Below are positions 1-10,102 of a stretch of 64,000 nucleotides of DNA, in pieces. Position 1 is the first letter of the stretch. The number at the start of each line of letters is the position of its first letter. The DNA is from Parashewanella tropica (GTDB taxonomy: Bacteria > Pseudomonadota > Gammaproteobacteria > Enterobacterales > Shewanellaceae). The notes beneath the pieces were generated by a model. The model was not told the origin of the DNA, made no database searches, and saw only the letters and a list, made by a program, of their open reading frames with translations. A program made the translations under genes and the position numbers. The stretch covers positions 2,219,501-2,283,500 of the forward strand of contig NZ_CP037951.1 of assembly GCF_004358445.1 (NCBI RefSeq), read 5' to 3'.

Positions 1-1730
1 TTTTCGTTTCTCAAGTCACTTGATGCACGAATACCCTGCTTTTTGAATAATCCGACTACTTCTTGAACATAATCGGCTTGTTTATCCGTGATATTCATCA
101 CAACAGCTTGGGTTGGTGCAAGCCAAGTTGGGAATCGACCCGCGTATTCTTCAATTAGAATACCGATGAAACGCTCCAATGATCCTAAAATAGCACGGTG
201 AATCATTACCGGAGTTTGACGACTACCATCTTCAGCTACATAAGTTGCACCTAAACGAGATGGTAACGCGTAATCCAATTGTACAGTGCCGCACTGCCAA
301 GCACGATCTAAACAGTCGTGAAGTGTGAACTCGATCTTAGGACCATAGAACGCACCTTCACCTTCTAGAATACCGTATTCGATATTATTGTTAGCTAAAG
401 CTTGTTTTAACGCTTCTTCAGCTCTGTCCCACATATCATCATCACCGATACGTTTTTCTGGGCGAGTAGAAAGCTTAACAACAATGTCTTTAAAGCCGAA
501 AGTTGAATAAGTGTCGTATACCATCTTGATACACTTACTGACTTCCTGCTGCACTTGATCATCGGTACAGAATACATGTGCATCATCTTGAGTAAAGCCA
601 CGTACACGCATCAAGCCGTGAAGTGAACCAGATGGTTCGTTACGGTGACAGCATCCAAACTCAGCCATACGCAATGGTAAATCACGGTATGATTTCAAAC
701 CTTGGTTAAAAATTTGAACGTGGCCTGGGCAGTTCATTGGCTTCAATGCGTAATCACGCGCTTCACTATGAGTCGTAAACATTGCCTCAGAATATTTATC
801 CCAATGACCAGAACGCTCCCAAAGTACTCGGTCCATGATCATGGGACCTTTAACTTCGTCGTAATCGTAATCAACTAATTTAGTACGAACAAACGTTTCT
901 AGTTCGCGGAAAATGCTCCAGCCATCGTTATGCCAAAACACCATGCCTGGCGCTTCTTCTTGCATGTGATATAAATCAAGCTGTTTACCAATTTTACGAT
1001 GGTCGCGTTTTGCAGCTTCTTCTAAACGATTTAGGTAAGCTTTTAATGCTTTTTTATCAGCCCAAGCAGTCCCATAGATACGCTGCAACATTTTGTTATT
1101 TGAATCACCACGCCAGTATGCACCTGCAACACTCATTAGCTTAAAGTGGTGGCAGAACTTCATATTTGGTACGTGTGGACCACGGCACATATCGATGTAT
1201 TCTTCGTGATGGTACAGCGCTGGCGTCGAATCTTGACTAATATTTTCGTCAAGGATCTGCATCTTATAAGTTTCGCCACGAGCCTCAAACGTGTCTCTCG
1301 CGATTTGCCAGCTGCCGACCTTTTTAACTACGTCATAGTTAGTTTTGGCTAGCTGAAGCATGCGCTTCTCAAGAGCATCAATATCTTCTTGAGTTAATTT
1401 ATGATCAAGATCGATATCATAATAAAAGCCATTATCGATAACCGGACCGATCGCCATTTTGACATCTGGCCACAATTGTTTGATTGCATGTCCCAATAAA
1501 TGTGCGCATGAGTGACGAAGAATTTCTAGTCCCTCATCGTCTTTGGCTGTAATGATTGAGAGTTCTGAATCAGTATCAATCACATCACAAGCATCTTTAA
1601 GTTCGCCATTAACTCGACCTGCGATACAAGCTTTCGCAAGACCAGGACCAATATCAGCAGCAACATCATAAGTAGAGACAGGTTGAGCAAACTCACGTTT
1701 GCTACCATCAGGAAGTGTAATAACAGGCAT
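1..1730 (-). CDS. thrS: threonine--tRNA ligase, 3' end cut by window edge
   Basis: Class II threonyl-tRNA synthetase, which charges tRNA-Thr in the cytoplasm. About 576 of the usual ~642 residues are present; the C-terminal part of the anticodon-binding domain lies beyond the left edge. An N-terminal TGS domain (about residues 1-60, [14 protein letters not shown]) is followed by the editing domain, with the zinc-type His pair in [11 protein letters not shown] (His73, His77) and the later CRGPHVP motif. The catalytic core shows PMNCPGH and the [11 protein letters not shown] region. The ATG at 1728-1730 has an AAGGA ribosome binding site 7 bases upstream. Immediately 5' of that site is a hairpin whose loop displays CGU, the usual target of ThrRS autoregulation. 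The family is certain; only the truncation limits the description. Confidence 0.97.
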   Translation of the reverse strand, partial: MPVITLPDGSKREFAQPVSTYDVAADIGPGLAKACIAGRVNGELKDACDVIDTDSELSIITAKDDEGLEILRHSCAHLLGHAIKQLWPDVKMAIGPVIDNGFYYDIDLDHKLTQEDIDALEKRMLQLAKTNYDVVKKVGSWQIARDTFEARGETYKMQILDENISQDSTPALYHHEEYIDMCRGPHVPNMKFCHHFKLMSVAGAYWRGDSNNKMLQRIYGTAWADKKALKAYLNRLEEAAKRDHRKIGKQLDLYHMQEEAPGMVFWHNDGWSIFRELETFVRTKLVDYDYDEVKGPMIMDRVLWERSGHWDKYSEAMFTTHSEARDYALKPMNCPGHVQIFNQGLKSYRDLPLRMAEFGCCHRNEPSGSLHGLMRVRGFTQDDAHVFCTDDQVQQEVSKCIKMVYDTYSTFGFKDIVVKLSTRPEKRIGDDDMWDRAEEALKQALANNNIEYGILEGEGAFYGPKIEFTLHDCLDRAWQCGTVQLDYALPSRLGATYVAEDGSRQTPVMIHRAILGSLERFIGILIEEYAGRFPTWLAPTQAVVMNITDKQADYVQEVVGLFKKQGIRASSDLRNE

Positions 1731-1741
1731 ATATATTCCTT

Positions 1742-1774
1742 TCCAGTGGTGACCCATACGCAGGGCCACTTGGT
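1742..1774 (-). promoter_or_regulatory. ThrRS translational operator hairpin (tRNA-Thr anticodon mimic)
   Basis: On the thrS strand a 7-bp stem (GTGGCCC paired with GGGTCAC, one G-U) closes a 7-base loop TGCGTAT, with a further CCA/TGG pairing outside. The loop carries CGT at about -30 to -28 from the thrS ATG, directly 5' of the Shine-Dalgarno sequence. In E. coli, ThrRS represses its own translation by binding an anticodon-like arm with CGU at nearly this position. Size, loop length and position match; function is inferred. A second small hairpin (AACG/CGTT) lies further upstream at about 1792-1803. Confidence 0.7.
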
Positions 1775-2038
1775 TGTATAAATAAAAACTCAACGAAAGC
1801 GTTAGTCAGTACCAGAGCCTAAGTAGGCCTTCGATGATAAAAAGAGCGTCTATGATAAGGATTCTCTACCCTTCAAGCAATGCCAGATTAATTATTTCCT
1901 CAATTTTGTGCTTTAATTAGACAAGTGACAAATCTGTTCTATTCTAAATGTTCTACAAATGAGTGGAGTTGTTCTGAACACCCTAACCTTTCAATAAGTT
2001 AGAGTGTCCTTATAAATGTAAATACTGAGGTAACAAGG

Positions 2039-2299
2039 ATGTTAAAAGTGGTAGTATTTGCAGCACTTACATCAACAAATATTTCGATGTATAGCTCGCC
2101 AGCAACAGAAGTAACAATGAGCCACCAATTACATAGCGCTCAAGCTAAAGCAGTTCTTATGCAACACATATCAGAAGATCTGCAAAAACAGCATATCAAA
2201 ATGCTTAATAGCCTTTGCAGTGAAATATTTCATAGGCATAATAAATTGATTATGGATAGGATGAGCGTGCACCCTATGCTTAAGCAAGAGCATATTTAA
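2039..2299 (+). CDS. small hypothetical protein
   Basis: An 86-residue reading frame with an ATG start and a plausible ribosome binding site (GAGGTAACAAGG just upstream). The first ~20 residues are hydrophobic (LKVVVFAALTSTN), which could be a weak signal peptide. The rest looks helical and is rich in His, Gln and Met. The stop overlaps the convergent ribE stop by three bases, which suggests a packed genuine gene. I do not recognise a family and infer no function. It could still be a chance frame. Confidence 0.45.
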   Translation: MLKVVVFAALTSTNISMYSSPATEVTMSHQLHSAQAKAVLMQHISEDLQKQHIKMLNSLCSEIFHRHNKLIMDRMSVHPMLKQEHI

Positions 2300-2910
2300 C
2301 TTAGTTTTTTCTCTGCCAGTACTCGTTCTACCGTATCTACGATAGTTTGGGTTTGAGAGTCTATCTCTATATTAAACAGTGTTCCCGATCCCGCTTCACT
2401 TAAGTTTGTTAGCTTAAGTGTTTCAGGGATCAAATACAGTTCAAATGTATTTTCAGTAAGATTTCCCACCGTTAAACTACACCCATTGACACCAATAAAT
2501 CCTTTATACAAGATGTATTTCATCCAATGAGCATCAACCTCTAATGTTAATTTACAATTATCAACAGTATTATCTACTGAAATGACCTTTGCTTGCGTAT
2601 GAATATGACCTGATAAAATATGGCCACCGATTTCATGACCAAAAGCTAGTGAGCGTTCGATATTAACAGTGTCAGTTTCCTTTAAATCATCAAGATTCGT
2701 TACTCTTAATGTTTCTTCCATTACATCAAAAAAAACCTTATCATGAGTTTGTTCGGTAACTGTCAAACACACACCGTTAACGGCAACACTCGCACCTCTT
2801 AACAAGTTCTCACAAAACTCAGGGTTAATGGCGATCCCAAATTGCTTTAAGCCATGTTGTTTCTTAATCGAAACAACATCAGCTGTCGTTTGTACAATTC
2901 CTGTGAACAT
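2296..2910 (-). CDS. ribE: riboflavin synthase, alpha subunit
   Basis: Catalyses dismutation of two 6,7-dimethyl-8-ribityllumazine molecules to riboflavin, the last step of the pathway. At 204 residues it is close to the family length (about 210). It has the invariant N-terminus MFTGIVQT and two tandem lumazine-binding barrels (about residues 1-95 and 96-190). The first contains NGVCLTV and the second the matching NGCSLTV, the internal duplication diagnostic of the family. It is divergent from norM with a 32-base gap, the same arrangement as ribC/ribE next to mdtK/norM in E. coli. The gene is also named ribC in enterics. Confidence 0.96.
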   Translation of the reverse strand: MFTGIVQTTADVVSIKKQHGLKQFGIAINPEFCENLLRGASVAVNGVCLTVTEQTHDKVFFDVMEETLRVTNLDDLKETDTVNIERSLAFGHEIGGHILSGHIHTQAKVISVDNTVDNCKLTLEVDAHWMKYILYKGFIGVNGCSLTVGNLTENTFELYLIPETLKLTNLSEAGSGTLFNIEIDSQTQTIVDTVERVLAEKKLS

Positions 2911-2942
2911 TTAATTATTCTCTTCAGTATTAAGGTGGTTGA

Positions 2943-4315
2943 ATGAATCGGTTCGGGTATCAAGCTAAGCGTTTACTTCAGCTCGCAGCTCCAATTTTTA
3001 TCGCACAAGTAACCCAAACATTAATGGGATTTACTGATACCGTTATGGCTGGTCAAGTTAGTGCAACTGACATGGCGGCAGTAGCAATTGGAACCAGTTT
3101 ATGGTTTCCGCCTTTTTTATTTATTCTAGGCATATTAATGGCCTTTACCCCTGTTGTAGCAGGACATCATGGTGCCAACAAGCCTGAAAAAATCCGTCCT
3201 TTCATTCATCAGGCTGGTTACATTGCTCTAATCGGTGCGGTGCTGGTCATGGTTACTTTAAGCTTTTCCTCGCTTATTCTCTCAAAAATGGCTCTTGAAC
3301 CCAAGCTATCACTATTAGCTGAAGGCTATATTGATGCTGTTTTGTGGGGGCTCCAGCTTTTATGCTTTACCAAACCTTGAGAGGCTGTAGTGAAGGAATT
3401 TCATATACCTTACCGACTATGATGATTGGCTTTATAGGTTTACTGATAAACATTCCAGTAAATTATATTTTTATCAATGGTTACTTGGGTGCTCCTGCAA
3501 TGGGTGGCGCTGGATGTGGTGTTGCCACCGCCCTAGTTATGTGGTGCATGCTGATAAGTATGGCGGTTTACATTCATGTTCATCCCAAATTCAAACAAAT
3601 TAAGTTATTTCATCAATTCTATAAGCCTGATTTCACTGCAATTAAAGGTCTAACCGTTTTAGGTTTACCGATTGGTTTATCTGTCTTATTTGAAGTCAGC
3701 TTATTTTCAGTCATCGCTCTTATGTTGGCACCATTGGGCTCAAACGTTGTTGCAAGCCACCAAATTGCTCTTAACTTTTCCTCGGTAGTCTTTATGCTGC
3801 CACTATCCATCGGAATGGCTGTATCTATTCGCGTTGGTTATTATGTTGGACGTGAAAATCTAGTACTCTCAAAAAGTGCGACTAAAATTGGTCTGACAAT
3901 CGGCTTATCGATGGCAGTTATAACTGCAATCATTACCCTTTTGTTCAAAGAAAGAATTGCTCTGATCTACAATAATGACCCTATTGTTGTACAGATGGCC
4001 GTTGCTCTTATGGGCTTGGCGGCCTTATATCAAATTTCAGACGCAATACAAGTCGTTGCAGCAGGGGCATTACGTGGCTACAAAGACAATACAGTTACTT
4101 TTTTTATCACCTTAAATTCATATTGGGGTGTGGGTGTAACGCTTGGGTATATTTTAGGCAAAACAAATATACTAGCTCCAGCCATGGGAGCGAAAGGTTT
4201 TTGGATTGGACTTATTGCAGGTTTAACAACCGCAGCTGTTCTATTTTTCTGGCGTCTGCACGTCACACAAAAGAAAATGGAGCAACAGTTTGCTTCCAAT
4301 AACACGTTGAACTAA
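2943..4315 (+). pseudogene. norM: MATE-family multidrug/Na+ antiporter NorM, single-base frameshift
   Basis: Multidrug efflux transporter of the MATE family (NorM/MdtK type), normally ~455 residues with 12 membrane helices in the inner membrane. The reading frame is split. The first part (2943-3380, AKRLLQLAAPIFIAQVTQTL) ends in a nonsense tail. The rest (LYQTLRGCSEG onward) continues in another frame from about 3344 to 4315. Restoring one G in the G5 run at 3346-3350 gives the natural join VLWGAPAFMLYQ and a protein of about 457 residues. Either the gene is inactivated or the G-run is miscalled. No other damage is visible, which favours a recent mutation or a sequencing error. Neighbour ribE supports the identity. 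Confidence 0.88.
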
Positions 4316-4476
4316 AAGTAAGTAACATATCGATCAGAAATAATGCACTCCTTTTCTGGTCGATATTCAAGTTTCTACAAATTTCTGCAGTCTAATGAAT
4401 AGTCAAATAAATAAAGAGAAACGTAGCTGATTTCACAAAGAGAATTTTTGTAAAACAATCCGCAGTTATTTACACT

Positions 4477-5193
4477 ATGAGCCAAATCAAGTCAGCCTAT
4501 ATTGGATTAATGCAAGAAGTACAATTACACATCACCAAAGATGGTTCTCATACTTTGATCAACCCGTCATTAGAAGAGTCATACCATGCCTATAATGGTG
4601 CCCATACTGAGTCTCAATATGTGTATATTCAATGCGGCTTAGAATATTACATTAGCAATAGAAGTGACTCGAGAGACCCTATCACTATTCTTGAATTTGG
4701 TTTTGGTACAGGTCTAAATGCATTGTTAACGTTACAGCATTGCACTCATAGTAATACAAGAGTTCATTATATAAGTTTAGAACCATTCCCAGTTCCAGCA
4801 GCTACTGCGTTACAACTCAATTACACTGATAACTTAGCTCAGCCCTACCCGGAGTTATTCCGGCAATTGCATACCTGTGAGTGGAATAATACAGTTAAAA
4901 TAACTGAAAATTTTGAGCTTAAAAAACTCAATCAAAAATTACATGAAACTAAGCTTGAACCCAATTCAATAGATATAATTTTTTATGATGCTTTCGCCCC
5001 TAGTAAGCAACCAGATGCTTGGGAAAAGCAATTATTCGAAAAGTGTTTTGAAGCCTTAAAACCGAACGGTTTACTTGTTAGCTATTGTGCAAACGGTCAG
5101 TTTAAGCGTGATCTAAAGTCGATAGGCTTCACTCTGGATCAATGTAAAGGGCCTATGGGGAGACGCGAAATTACTCGAGCTTGGAAAAATTAG
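4477..5193 (+). CDS. stand-alone MnmD-like tRNA methyltransferase (DUF752)
   Basis: 238 residues, resembling the SAM-dependent methyltransferase half of MnmC, which converts nm5(s2)U34 to mnm5(s2)U34 in tRNA wobble positions. Visible hallmarks are DGSHTL, EESYHAYNGAHTESQYV, the SAM-binding LEFGFGTGLNALLTL, the catalytic-loop FYDAFAPSKQPDAWE and C-terminal GPMGRREITRA. The FAD-dependent oxidase domain that follows in gammaproteobacterial MnmC (~660 residues) is absent: a stop occurs at 5193 and the downstream sequence is unrelated. No clear ribosome binding site precedes the ATG at 4477; ATG at 4510 is an alternative start. Family assignment is good. Whether it replaces or supplements a full MnmC elsewhere cannot be seen here. 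Confidence 0.75.
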   Translation: MSQIKSAYIGLMQEVQLHITKDGSHTLINPSLEESYHAYNGAHTESQYVYIQCGLEYYISNRSDSRDPITILEFGFGTGLNALLTLQHCTHSNTRVHYISLEPFPVPAATALQLNYTDNLAQPYPELFRQLHTCEWNNTVKITENFELKKLNQKLHETKLEPNSIDIIFYDAFAPSKQPDAWEKQLFEKCFEALKPNGLLVSYCANGQFKRDLKSIGFTLDQCKGPMGRREITRAWKN

Positions 5194-5309
5194 AGCCCAC
5201 TTTCCTGAACGCTTTCTGTATATCTTGAATTAATTCAAAGAATTACCTTGTAACAATTGGGTGTAAAGAGTAATTATTGGTCAATAATTCATGATTAAAT
5301 CAAAATACT

Positions 5310-5755
5310 ATGGCAGCATTTTCACCACAACAGATTCTTGAGACTGTTAAGTCTCAAATCAGTCAGTTGACAATTAATGATATATCTTGTGAACAAAAAA
5401 AATATGACGGGGGATGGGAACCATCTCCTGAGTTTTATAGAGTTCCTGCTTATATTGGCGGAATGCATTATAGCCTTATTTTTACCGAGGGTAGGATACT
5501 TAATGCTGTTAAATCAAGACAAGAAGGTCCCCCCCCAGAGGAGAGGATTTCGATCCCAATAAGAAAAAAATAATAGCAGCATTAAAACCTTTAAACCTTT
5601 TCCATACATTAAAACCCACCCCAGAAGTATTAGATTCACCCTATCGTAGTAGGGAGATTTATACAGAGGAAAGTTACAACCCACCTCATAAATACCCAAG
5701 TATTCAGAGGTATAGAGCAAATTTAACAAACATCAAAACTTCAGAAGTGTTATAA
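5310..5755 (+). pseudogene. unknown protein, frame interrupted at a C8 tract
   Basis: I do not recognise this gene. The frame from ATG 5310 (AAFSPQQILETVKSQISQL) runs 87 codons to a stop just after the C8 run at 5529-5536. Adding one C gives a continuous frame of about 148 residues ending at the TAA at 5753-5755, continuing with PPPRGEDFDPNKKKIIAALK and ending KTSEVL. The downstream frame is open for over 70 codons, so the indel reading is more convincing than a natural stop. The restored protein is hydrophilic, with no signal or membrane segment. It follows the MnmD-like gene by 116 bases. The C8 tract could be a phase-variation switch, a real mutation or a miscalled homopolymer. Confidence 0.55.
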
Positions 5756-5959
5756 AGCAGCGCTAAATTATACTCTTAACTACAACTTACACTTAGAGAA
5801 ATGCTTAGTTACTCGAGATATTCAAAACCAGTTCCGTTTTAAGCTAAAAACTTACAACGCTTTAAAAATGAATAATGGTTCAATGAAAAATAAAAAATTC
5901 AGGTTTATCCCGTAAATGATAAAGACCTGAATTCTGATGAGTATACAGGTTTATTTTAT

Positions 5960-7042
5960 TTAATACTTTTCGATAAACCTTACCAATTCCTTAACACCTT
6001 CTTTGGACATAGCATTATAGATACTTGCTCTTAAGCCACCGACAAAGCGGTGTCCTTTCAGAGCAACTAAGCCTTCACTCTCAGCATCAGCCAAAAACTT
6101 AGCTTCACTATTGGTATCATGCATATGGAAAGTCACGTTCATTAAAGATCGATTATTTAAGGCTACGTCATTGTAAAAGTCATCGGAATTATCAATTACA
6201 TCATAAAGTAATGCCGCTTTTTCTTTGTTGTGCTTTTCGATATATGAAACACCACCAATATCTTTAAGCCACTTGAATACTTCAGCTGCCAAGTACCAAG
6301 CAAATGTTGGTGGAGTGTTATACATAGAATTAGTTTCAAGCTGCGCTTTATAATGAAAGATCGTTGGCTGAGGTAGGCTAGGCAATTGCAACATATCATC
6401 ACGAACTATCGCAATAGATAAACCTGATGGCCCAATATTTTTTTGTGCCCCTGCATAAATCACTGCAAATTTTGATACATCTATCTCTCTAGAAAGAATG
6501 TTAGAAGACATATCGGCAATTACTGGCCAAGGGCATTCAATGTCATCAAAAATCTCGATACCATCCACGGTCTCATTTGGACAATAGTGTAAATATCTAA
6601 AATCACGTTTGTCATTAGAAAAGTCTGGTAGCGTTACTGATTTAGTCGACTCTTTATCTTGATAATTGGAAATATCAAGCGTTTCAATTTGTTCTTCAGC
6701 GACTAAATTTTTTGCTTCAACTGCAGCTAAATGTGACCATTGACCAGAAACCAGATATAGCGCTTTACCTTGCTCTCCTAAAAAGTTATTTACAACAGCC
6801 GCAAATTGAGCTCTTCCTCCACCATGCATGAAGAACACATGATAATTTTCAGGAATGTTCATTAGCTCACGAAGATCTTCTTCGGCTTGTTTAGCTAATG
6901 CTAGAAAAGGCTTATCTCTATGACTTACTTCCATAACTGAAGTACCTAAGCCATTCCAATTAATTAACTCTGCTTGCGCTTTTTGCATGACAGGCTCTGG
7001 GATCATTGCAGGACCAGCACAAAAATTGTAGGTTTTCGTCAC
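5960..7042 (-). CDS. serC: phosphoserine aminotransferase
   Basis: PLP enzyme of serine biosynthesis (3-phosphohydroxypyruvate to phosphoserine), also used in pyridoxine synthesis. The N-terminus reads [17 protein letters not shown]. The PLP lysine lies in [12 protein letters not shown] near residue 199, and the C-terminus has [16 protein letters not shown] choose the GTG at 7042, giving 360 residues (family ~360). It has AAGGAATG 8 bases upstream and starts just before the conserved TYNF motif; the longer open frame reaches into gyrA and is not coding. The gene follows gyrA by 55 bases with a terminator hairpin between. SerC after gyrA is a known Shewanella-type order. Confidence 0.95.
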   Translation of the reverse strand: MTKTYNFCAGPAMIPEPVMQKAQAELINWNGLGTSVMEVSHRDKPFLALAKQAEEDLRELMNIPENYHVFFMHGGGRAQFAAVVNNFLGEQGKALYLVSGQWSHLAAVEAKNLVAEEQIETLDISNYQDKESTKSVTLPDFSNDKRDFRYLHYCPNETVDGIEIFDDIECPWPVIADMSSNILSREIDVSKFAVIYAGAQKNIGPSGLSIAIVRDDMLQLPSLPQPTIFHYKAQLETNSMYNTPPTFAWYLAAEVFKWLKDIGGVSYIEKHNKEKAALLYDVIDNSDDFYNDVALNNRSLMNVTFHMHDTNSEAKFLADAESEGLVALKGHRFVGGLRASIYNAMSKEGVKELVRFIEKY

Positions 7043-7055
7043 TCTTTCATTCCTT

Positions 7056-7081
7056 AAAAAAAGAGCGCCATTTAGGCGCTC
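7056..7081 (-). terminator. rho-independent terminator between gyrA and serC
   Basis: On the minus strand GAGCGCC-TAAAT-GGCGCTC is followed by seven T residues, a textbook intrinsic terminator 16 bases past the gyrA stop. The T-run ends about 14 bases before the serC GTG, so serC expression would depend on read-through or a promoter within gyrA. Confidence 0.85.
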
Positions 7082-7097
7082 AGTCTGTTCTTTCCGA

Positions 7098-9761
7098 TTA
7101 TTCTTCTGTTGGTTGCGCTGTTGCACCTTCAGCCGCGGCTTCTTCGATAGCCTCTTCGACTTCATCGTCTGCACACTGAACTTCATCAATACGCTGCAAT
7201 CCAACGACGCTTTCGCCATCAGCAGTACGGATAATGGTTACACCTTGCGTGTTACGACCGATGGTCGAAACGCCACTAGCTGGAGTTCGCACTAATGTAC
7301 CTTTGTCGCTGATCAGCATGATTTCGTCGTTTTCGTTCACTTGAACAGCGCCAACAACTTCACCATTACGTTCGCTAACCTTGATAGATACAACACCTTT
7401 GGTTGCACGGCTCTTAGCTGGGTATTCGCTTAGAATGGTACGTTTACCGTAACCATTTTCAGTAACTGTCAGAATATCACCATCGCCTTTAGGAACGATT
7501 AGCGATACTACTTTTTGTCCGTCTTCAAGCTTAATACCACGGACACCGGTTGCAGTACGTCCCATCGCTCTTAATGAGTAAACTTCTTCACCGGTTTCTG
7601 GGTCGCGTCTGATTTCACCAGTTTCAGAATCACGAACTTTCTCACCAAAGCGAACCACTTTACCTTCGTTCGAGAACAACATGATCTCATCATCACCATT
7701 GGTGATATCAACACCAATTAGCTCGTCATCATCACGTAGGTTAACCGCAATAATACCGTTAGAACGAGGATTACTATACGCAGTCAGTGCTGTCTTCTTA
7801 ACTGTACCATGTGCAGTTGCCATGATGATGAACTTATCTTCTGAGTACTCACGTACAGGCAGAATTGCAGTGATACGCTCTTCATCGGTGAGTGGTAACA
7901 AGTTAACAATTGGGCGACCACGTGCGGTACGACTTGCAAGAGGTAATTGATAAACCTTCAACCAGTACATCTTACCTTTGTCGGAGAAGCACAAGATTGT
8001 ATCGTGGGTATTCGCCACCAATAACTTCTCAACAAAGTCTTCGTCTTTAACCTTAGTTGCCGCTTTACCTTTACCACCACGACGTTGCGCTTGGTAATCG
8101 GTTAATGGCTGGTACTTGGCATAACCAAGATGCGATAGAGTTACAACTACATCTTCTTCGTTGATAAGGTCTTCAAGGCTCATATCAACTTCGTTTGCAT
8201 TGATTTCAGTACGACGCTCGTCACCAAAATCAGCAAGAACCACTTCAAGCTCTTCTTTGATCACTTCCATCAAGCGCTCTGGGCTGCGAAGAATGTGCAA
8301 CAGGCCTGCGATGAATTCCAATAGCTCTTCGTATTCGTTTAAGATCTTTTCATGTTCAAGACCAGTTAAACGGTGTAAACGAAGCTCAAGAATTGCTTGA
8401 GCTTGTTGCTCAGTTAAGTAATATTTTCCATCGCGAATACCGTACTCTGGCTCTAACCACTCTGGACGTGCTGCATCATCACCTGCTTTTTCAAGCATCG
8501 ACTTAACATTGCCCAAATCCCAACCTTGCGCAATTAACTTAGCTTTTGCTTCGTTGGGCGTTGGCGAGTTTTTGATAAGCTCAATAACAGGATCGATGTT
8601 AGCCAGTGCAATCGCTAATGACTCAAGGATATGAGCACGGTCGCGGGCTTTGCGTAATTCGTAAACGGTACGACGAGTTACCACTTCGCGACGATGCAGA
8701 ACAAATGCTTCTAGCATTTCTTTTAGGTTGAATATCTTAGGTTGACCATTACTTAGGGCAACCATATTGATACCAAAAGAACACTGCATTTGCGTTTGTG
8801 CGTAAAGATTATTTAGAACAACCTCGCCTACTTCACCACGCTTGATTTCGATAACAATACGCATACCTTCTTTATCAGACTCATCTCTTAGAGCACTGAT
8901 ACCTTCGATACGCTTGTCTTTTACTAACTCAGCGATTTTCTCGATAAGCTTAGCTTTGTTAACTTGGTAAGGAATTTCAGAAACAATAATCGTTTCTTTA
9001 CCATTGTTATCAGTTTCAACAACGGCACGAGCACGCATTACCGCACGACCACGACCTGTTCGATATGCTTCAATGATACCCTTACGACCATTGATGGTTG
9101 CTGCTGTCGGGAAGTCTGGTCCCGGTATGTATTCCATTAACTCATCAATGGTGACATCTGGGTTATCAATTAATGCTAAGCAGCCTTGAACCACTTCAGT
9201 TAAGTTGTGAGGTGGAATGTTCGTTGCCATACCAACCGCAATACCCGCAGAACCATTAACCAGTAATGCTGGAATACGAGTAGGTAAAACGGCTGGAATT
9301 TGCTCTGTACCGTCATAGTTAGGTACAAAATCAACGGTCTCTTTATCTAAATCAGCCAATAATTGGTGAGACAGTTTTTCCATGCGGATTTCGGTATAAC
9401 GCATTGCTGCTGCAGCGTCTCCATCTACCGAACCAAAGTTACCTTGTCCATCAACTAAGGTGTAACGCATAGAGAAAGGTTGAGCTAAACGAACAATGGT
9501 ATCGTAAACCGCTGAGTCACCATGTGGGTGATATTTACCTATTACGTCACCTACAACACGAGCCGACTTCTTATAAGGCTTGTTATAGTCGTTTTTTAAC
9601 TCGTTCATTGCGAATAGAACGCGACGATGTACAGGCTTTAAGCCATCACGTACATCTGGCAGCGCCCTACCTACGATCACGCTCATTGCATAATCAAGGT
9701 AAGAATTTTTTAATTCATCCTCGATGTTTATCGGCGAAATTGATGATGCCAGATCAGTCAT
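7098..9761 (-). CDS. gyrA: DNA gyrase subunit A
   Basis: Type II topoisomerase subunit (887 residues) that introduces negative supercoils together with GyrB. The breakage-reunion domain has the catalytic Tyr122 (AMRYTEIR). The quinolone-resistance region [11 protein letters not shown] keeps Ser83 and Asp87, the sensitive wild-type residues. The QRRGGKGK GyrA-box marks the start of the C-terminal DNA-wrapping beta-pinwheel, and the protein ends in an acidic tail. The start is ATG at 9759-9761; the nearest AGGAG is 12 bases away, a loose spacing. The gene is divergent from ubiG across a 341-base region. Confidence 0.98.
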   Translation of the reverse strand: MTDLASSISPINIEDELKNSYLDYAMSVIVGRALPDVRDGLKPVHRRVLFAMNELKNDYNKPYKKSARVVGDVIGKYHPHGDSAVYDTIVRLAQPFSMRYTLVDGQGNFGSVDGDAAAAMRYTEIRMEKLSHQLLADLDKETVDFVPNYDGTEQIPAVLPTRIPALLVNGSAGIAVGMATNIPPHNLTEVVQGCLALIDNPDVTIDELMEYIPGPDFPTAATINGRKGIIEAYRTGRGRAVMRARAVVETDNNGKETIIVSEIPYQVNKAKLIEKIAELVKDKRIEGISALRDESDKEGMRIVIEIKRGEVGEVVLNNLYAQTQMQCSFGINMVALSNGQPKIFNLKEMLEAFVLHRREVVTRRTVYELRKARDRAHILESLAIALANIDPVIELIKNSPTPNEAKAKLIAQGWDLGNVKSMLEKAGDDAARPEWLEPEYGIRDGKYYLTEQQAQAILELRLHRLTGLEHEKILNEYEELLEFIAGLLHILRSPERLMEVIKEELEVVLADFGDERRTEINANEVDMSLEDLINEEDVVVTLSHLGYAKYQPLTDYQAQRRGGKGKAATKVKDEDFVEKLLVANTHDTILCFSDKGKMYWLKVYQLPLASRTARGRPIVNLLPLTDEERITAILPVREYSEDKFIIMATAHGTVKKTALTAYSNPRSNGIIAVNLRDDDELIGVDITNGDDEIMLFSNEGKVVRFGEKVRDSETGEIRRDPETGEEVYSLRAMGRTATGVRGIKLEDGQKVVSLIVPKGDGDILTVTENGYGKRTILSEYPAKSRATKGVVSIKVSERNGEVVGAVQVNENDEIMLISDKGTLVRTPASGVSTIGRNTQGVTIIRTADGESVVGLQRIDEVQCADDEVEEAIEEAAAEGATAQPTEE

Positions 9762-10102
9762 AAACTGCTCGCTCTCCTGAAAATTGCTGACGACACTATG
9801 ATTCCGTGTCCATTCGAGCCCAAAAAAATTGATTTAACATTCTAACACAGTTATTTGAAGCCGCCACTGCAATCTAATTTTGTTTAAACAGCATTTAAAC
9901 ACTTACAAACCCAATTGCTTTTGAAGCCTGTGATATAACGAACTTTTATTTGAGCAACCTTGATATCAAACATTAATACTAATCAAAAAATGACTGATTG
10001 TTAGCACTTTTTTTAAGCGATTGATAAATTAATCACATAGCTAAAGTTATTATTCGTTATATAATCGCAACTAATTTTTAGCCGGATATTTGGCAATTGA
10101 GT
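9762..10102. promoter_or_regulatory. gyrA/ubiG divergent intergenic region
   Basis: 341 bases without a gene. Toward gyrA there is an extended -10 candidate, TGTTAGAAT on the minus strand (-10 hexamer at 9839-9844), with no good -35. A palindrome GTTTAAA-cagca-TTTAAAC occupies 9882-9900. Toward ubiG, TATAAT at 10060-10065 is a likely -10 with a poor -35. Promoter calls are by eye only. Confidence 0.4.

Noticed and set aside
3340-3360. Programmed ribosomal frameshift in norM
   Set aside because: MATE transporters are not known to use recoding and there is no downstream pseudoknot or slippery heptamer; an indel is simpler.
7043-7219. N-terminal extension of the serC frame into gyrA
   Set aside because: The extra 59 codons cover the terminator and the gyrA 3' end. 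SerC proteins start at the TYNF motif, and a GTG with a good ribosome binding site lies there.
7681-9763. Several plus-strand open frames opposite gyrA
   Set aside because: They are antisense shadows with no ribosome binding sites and no protein-like composition.
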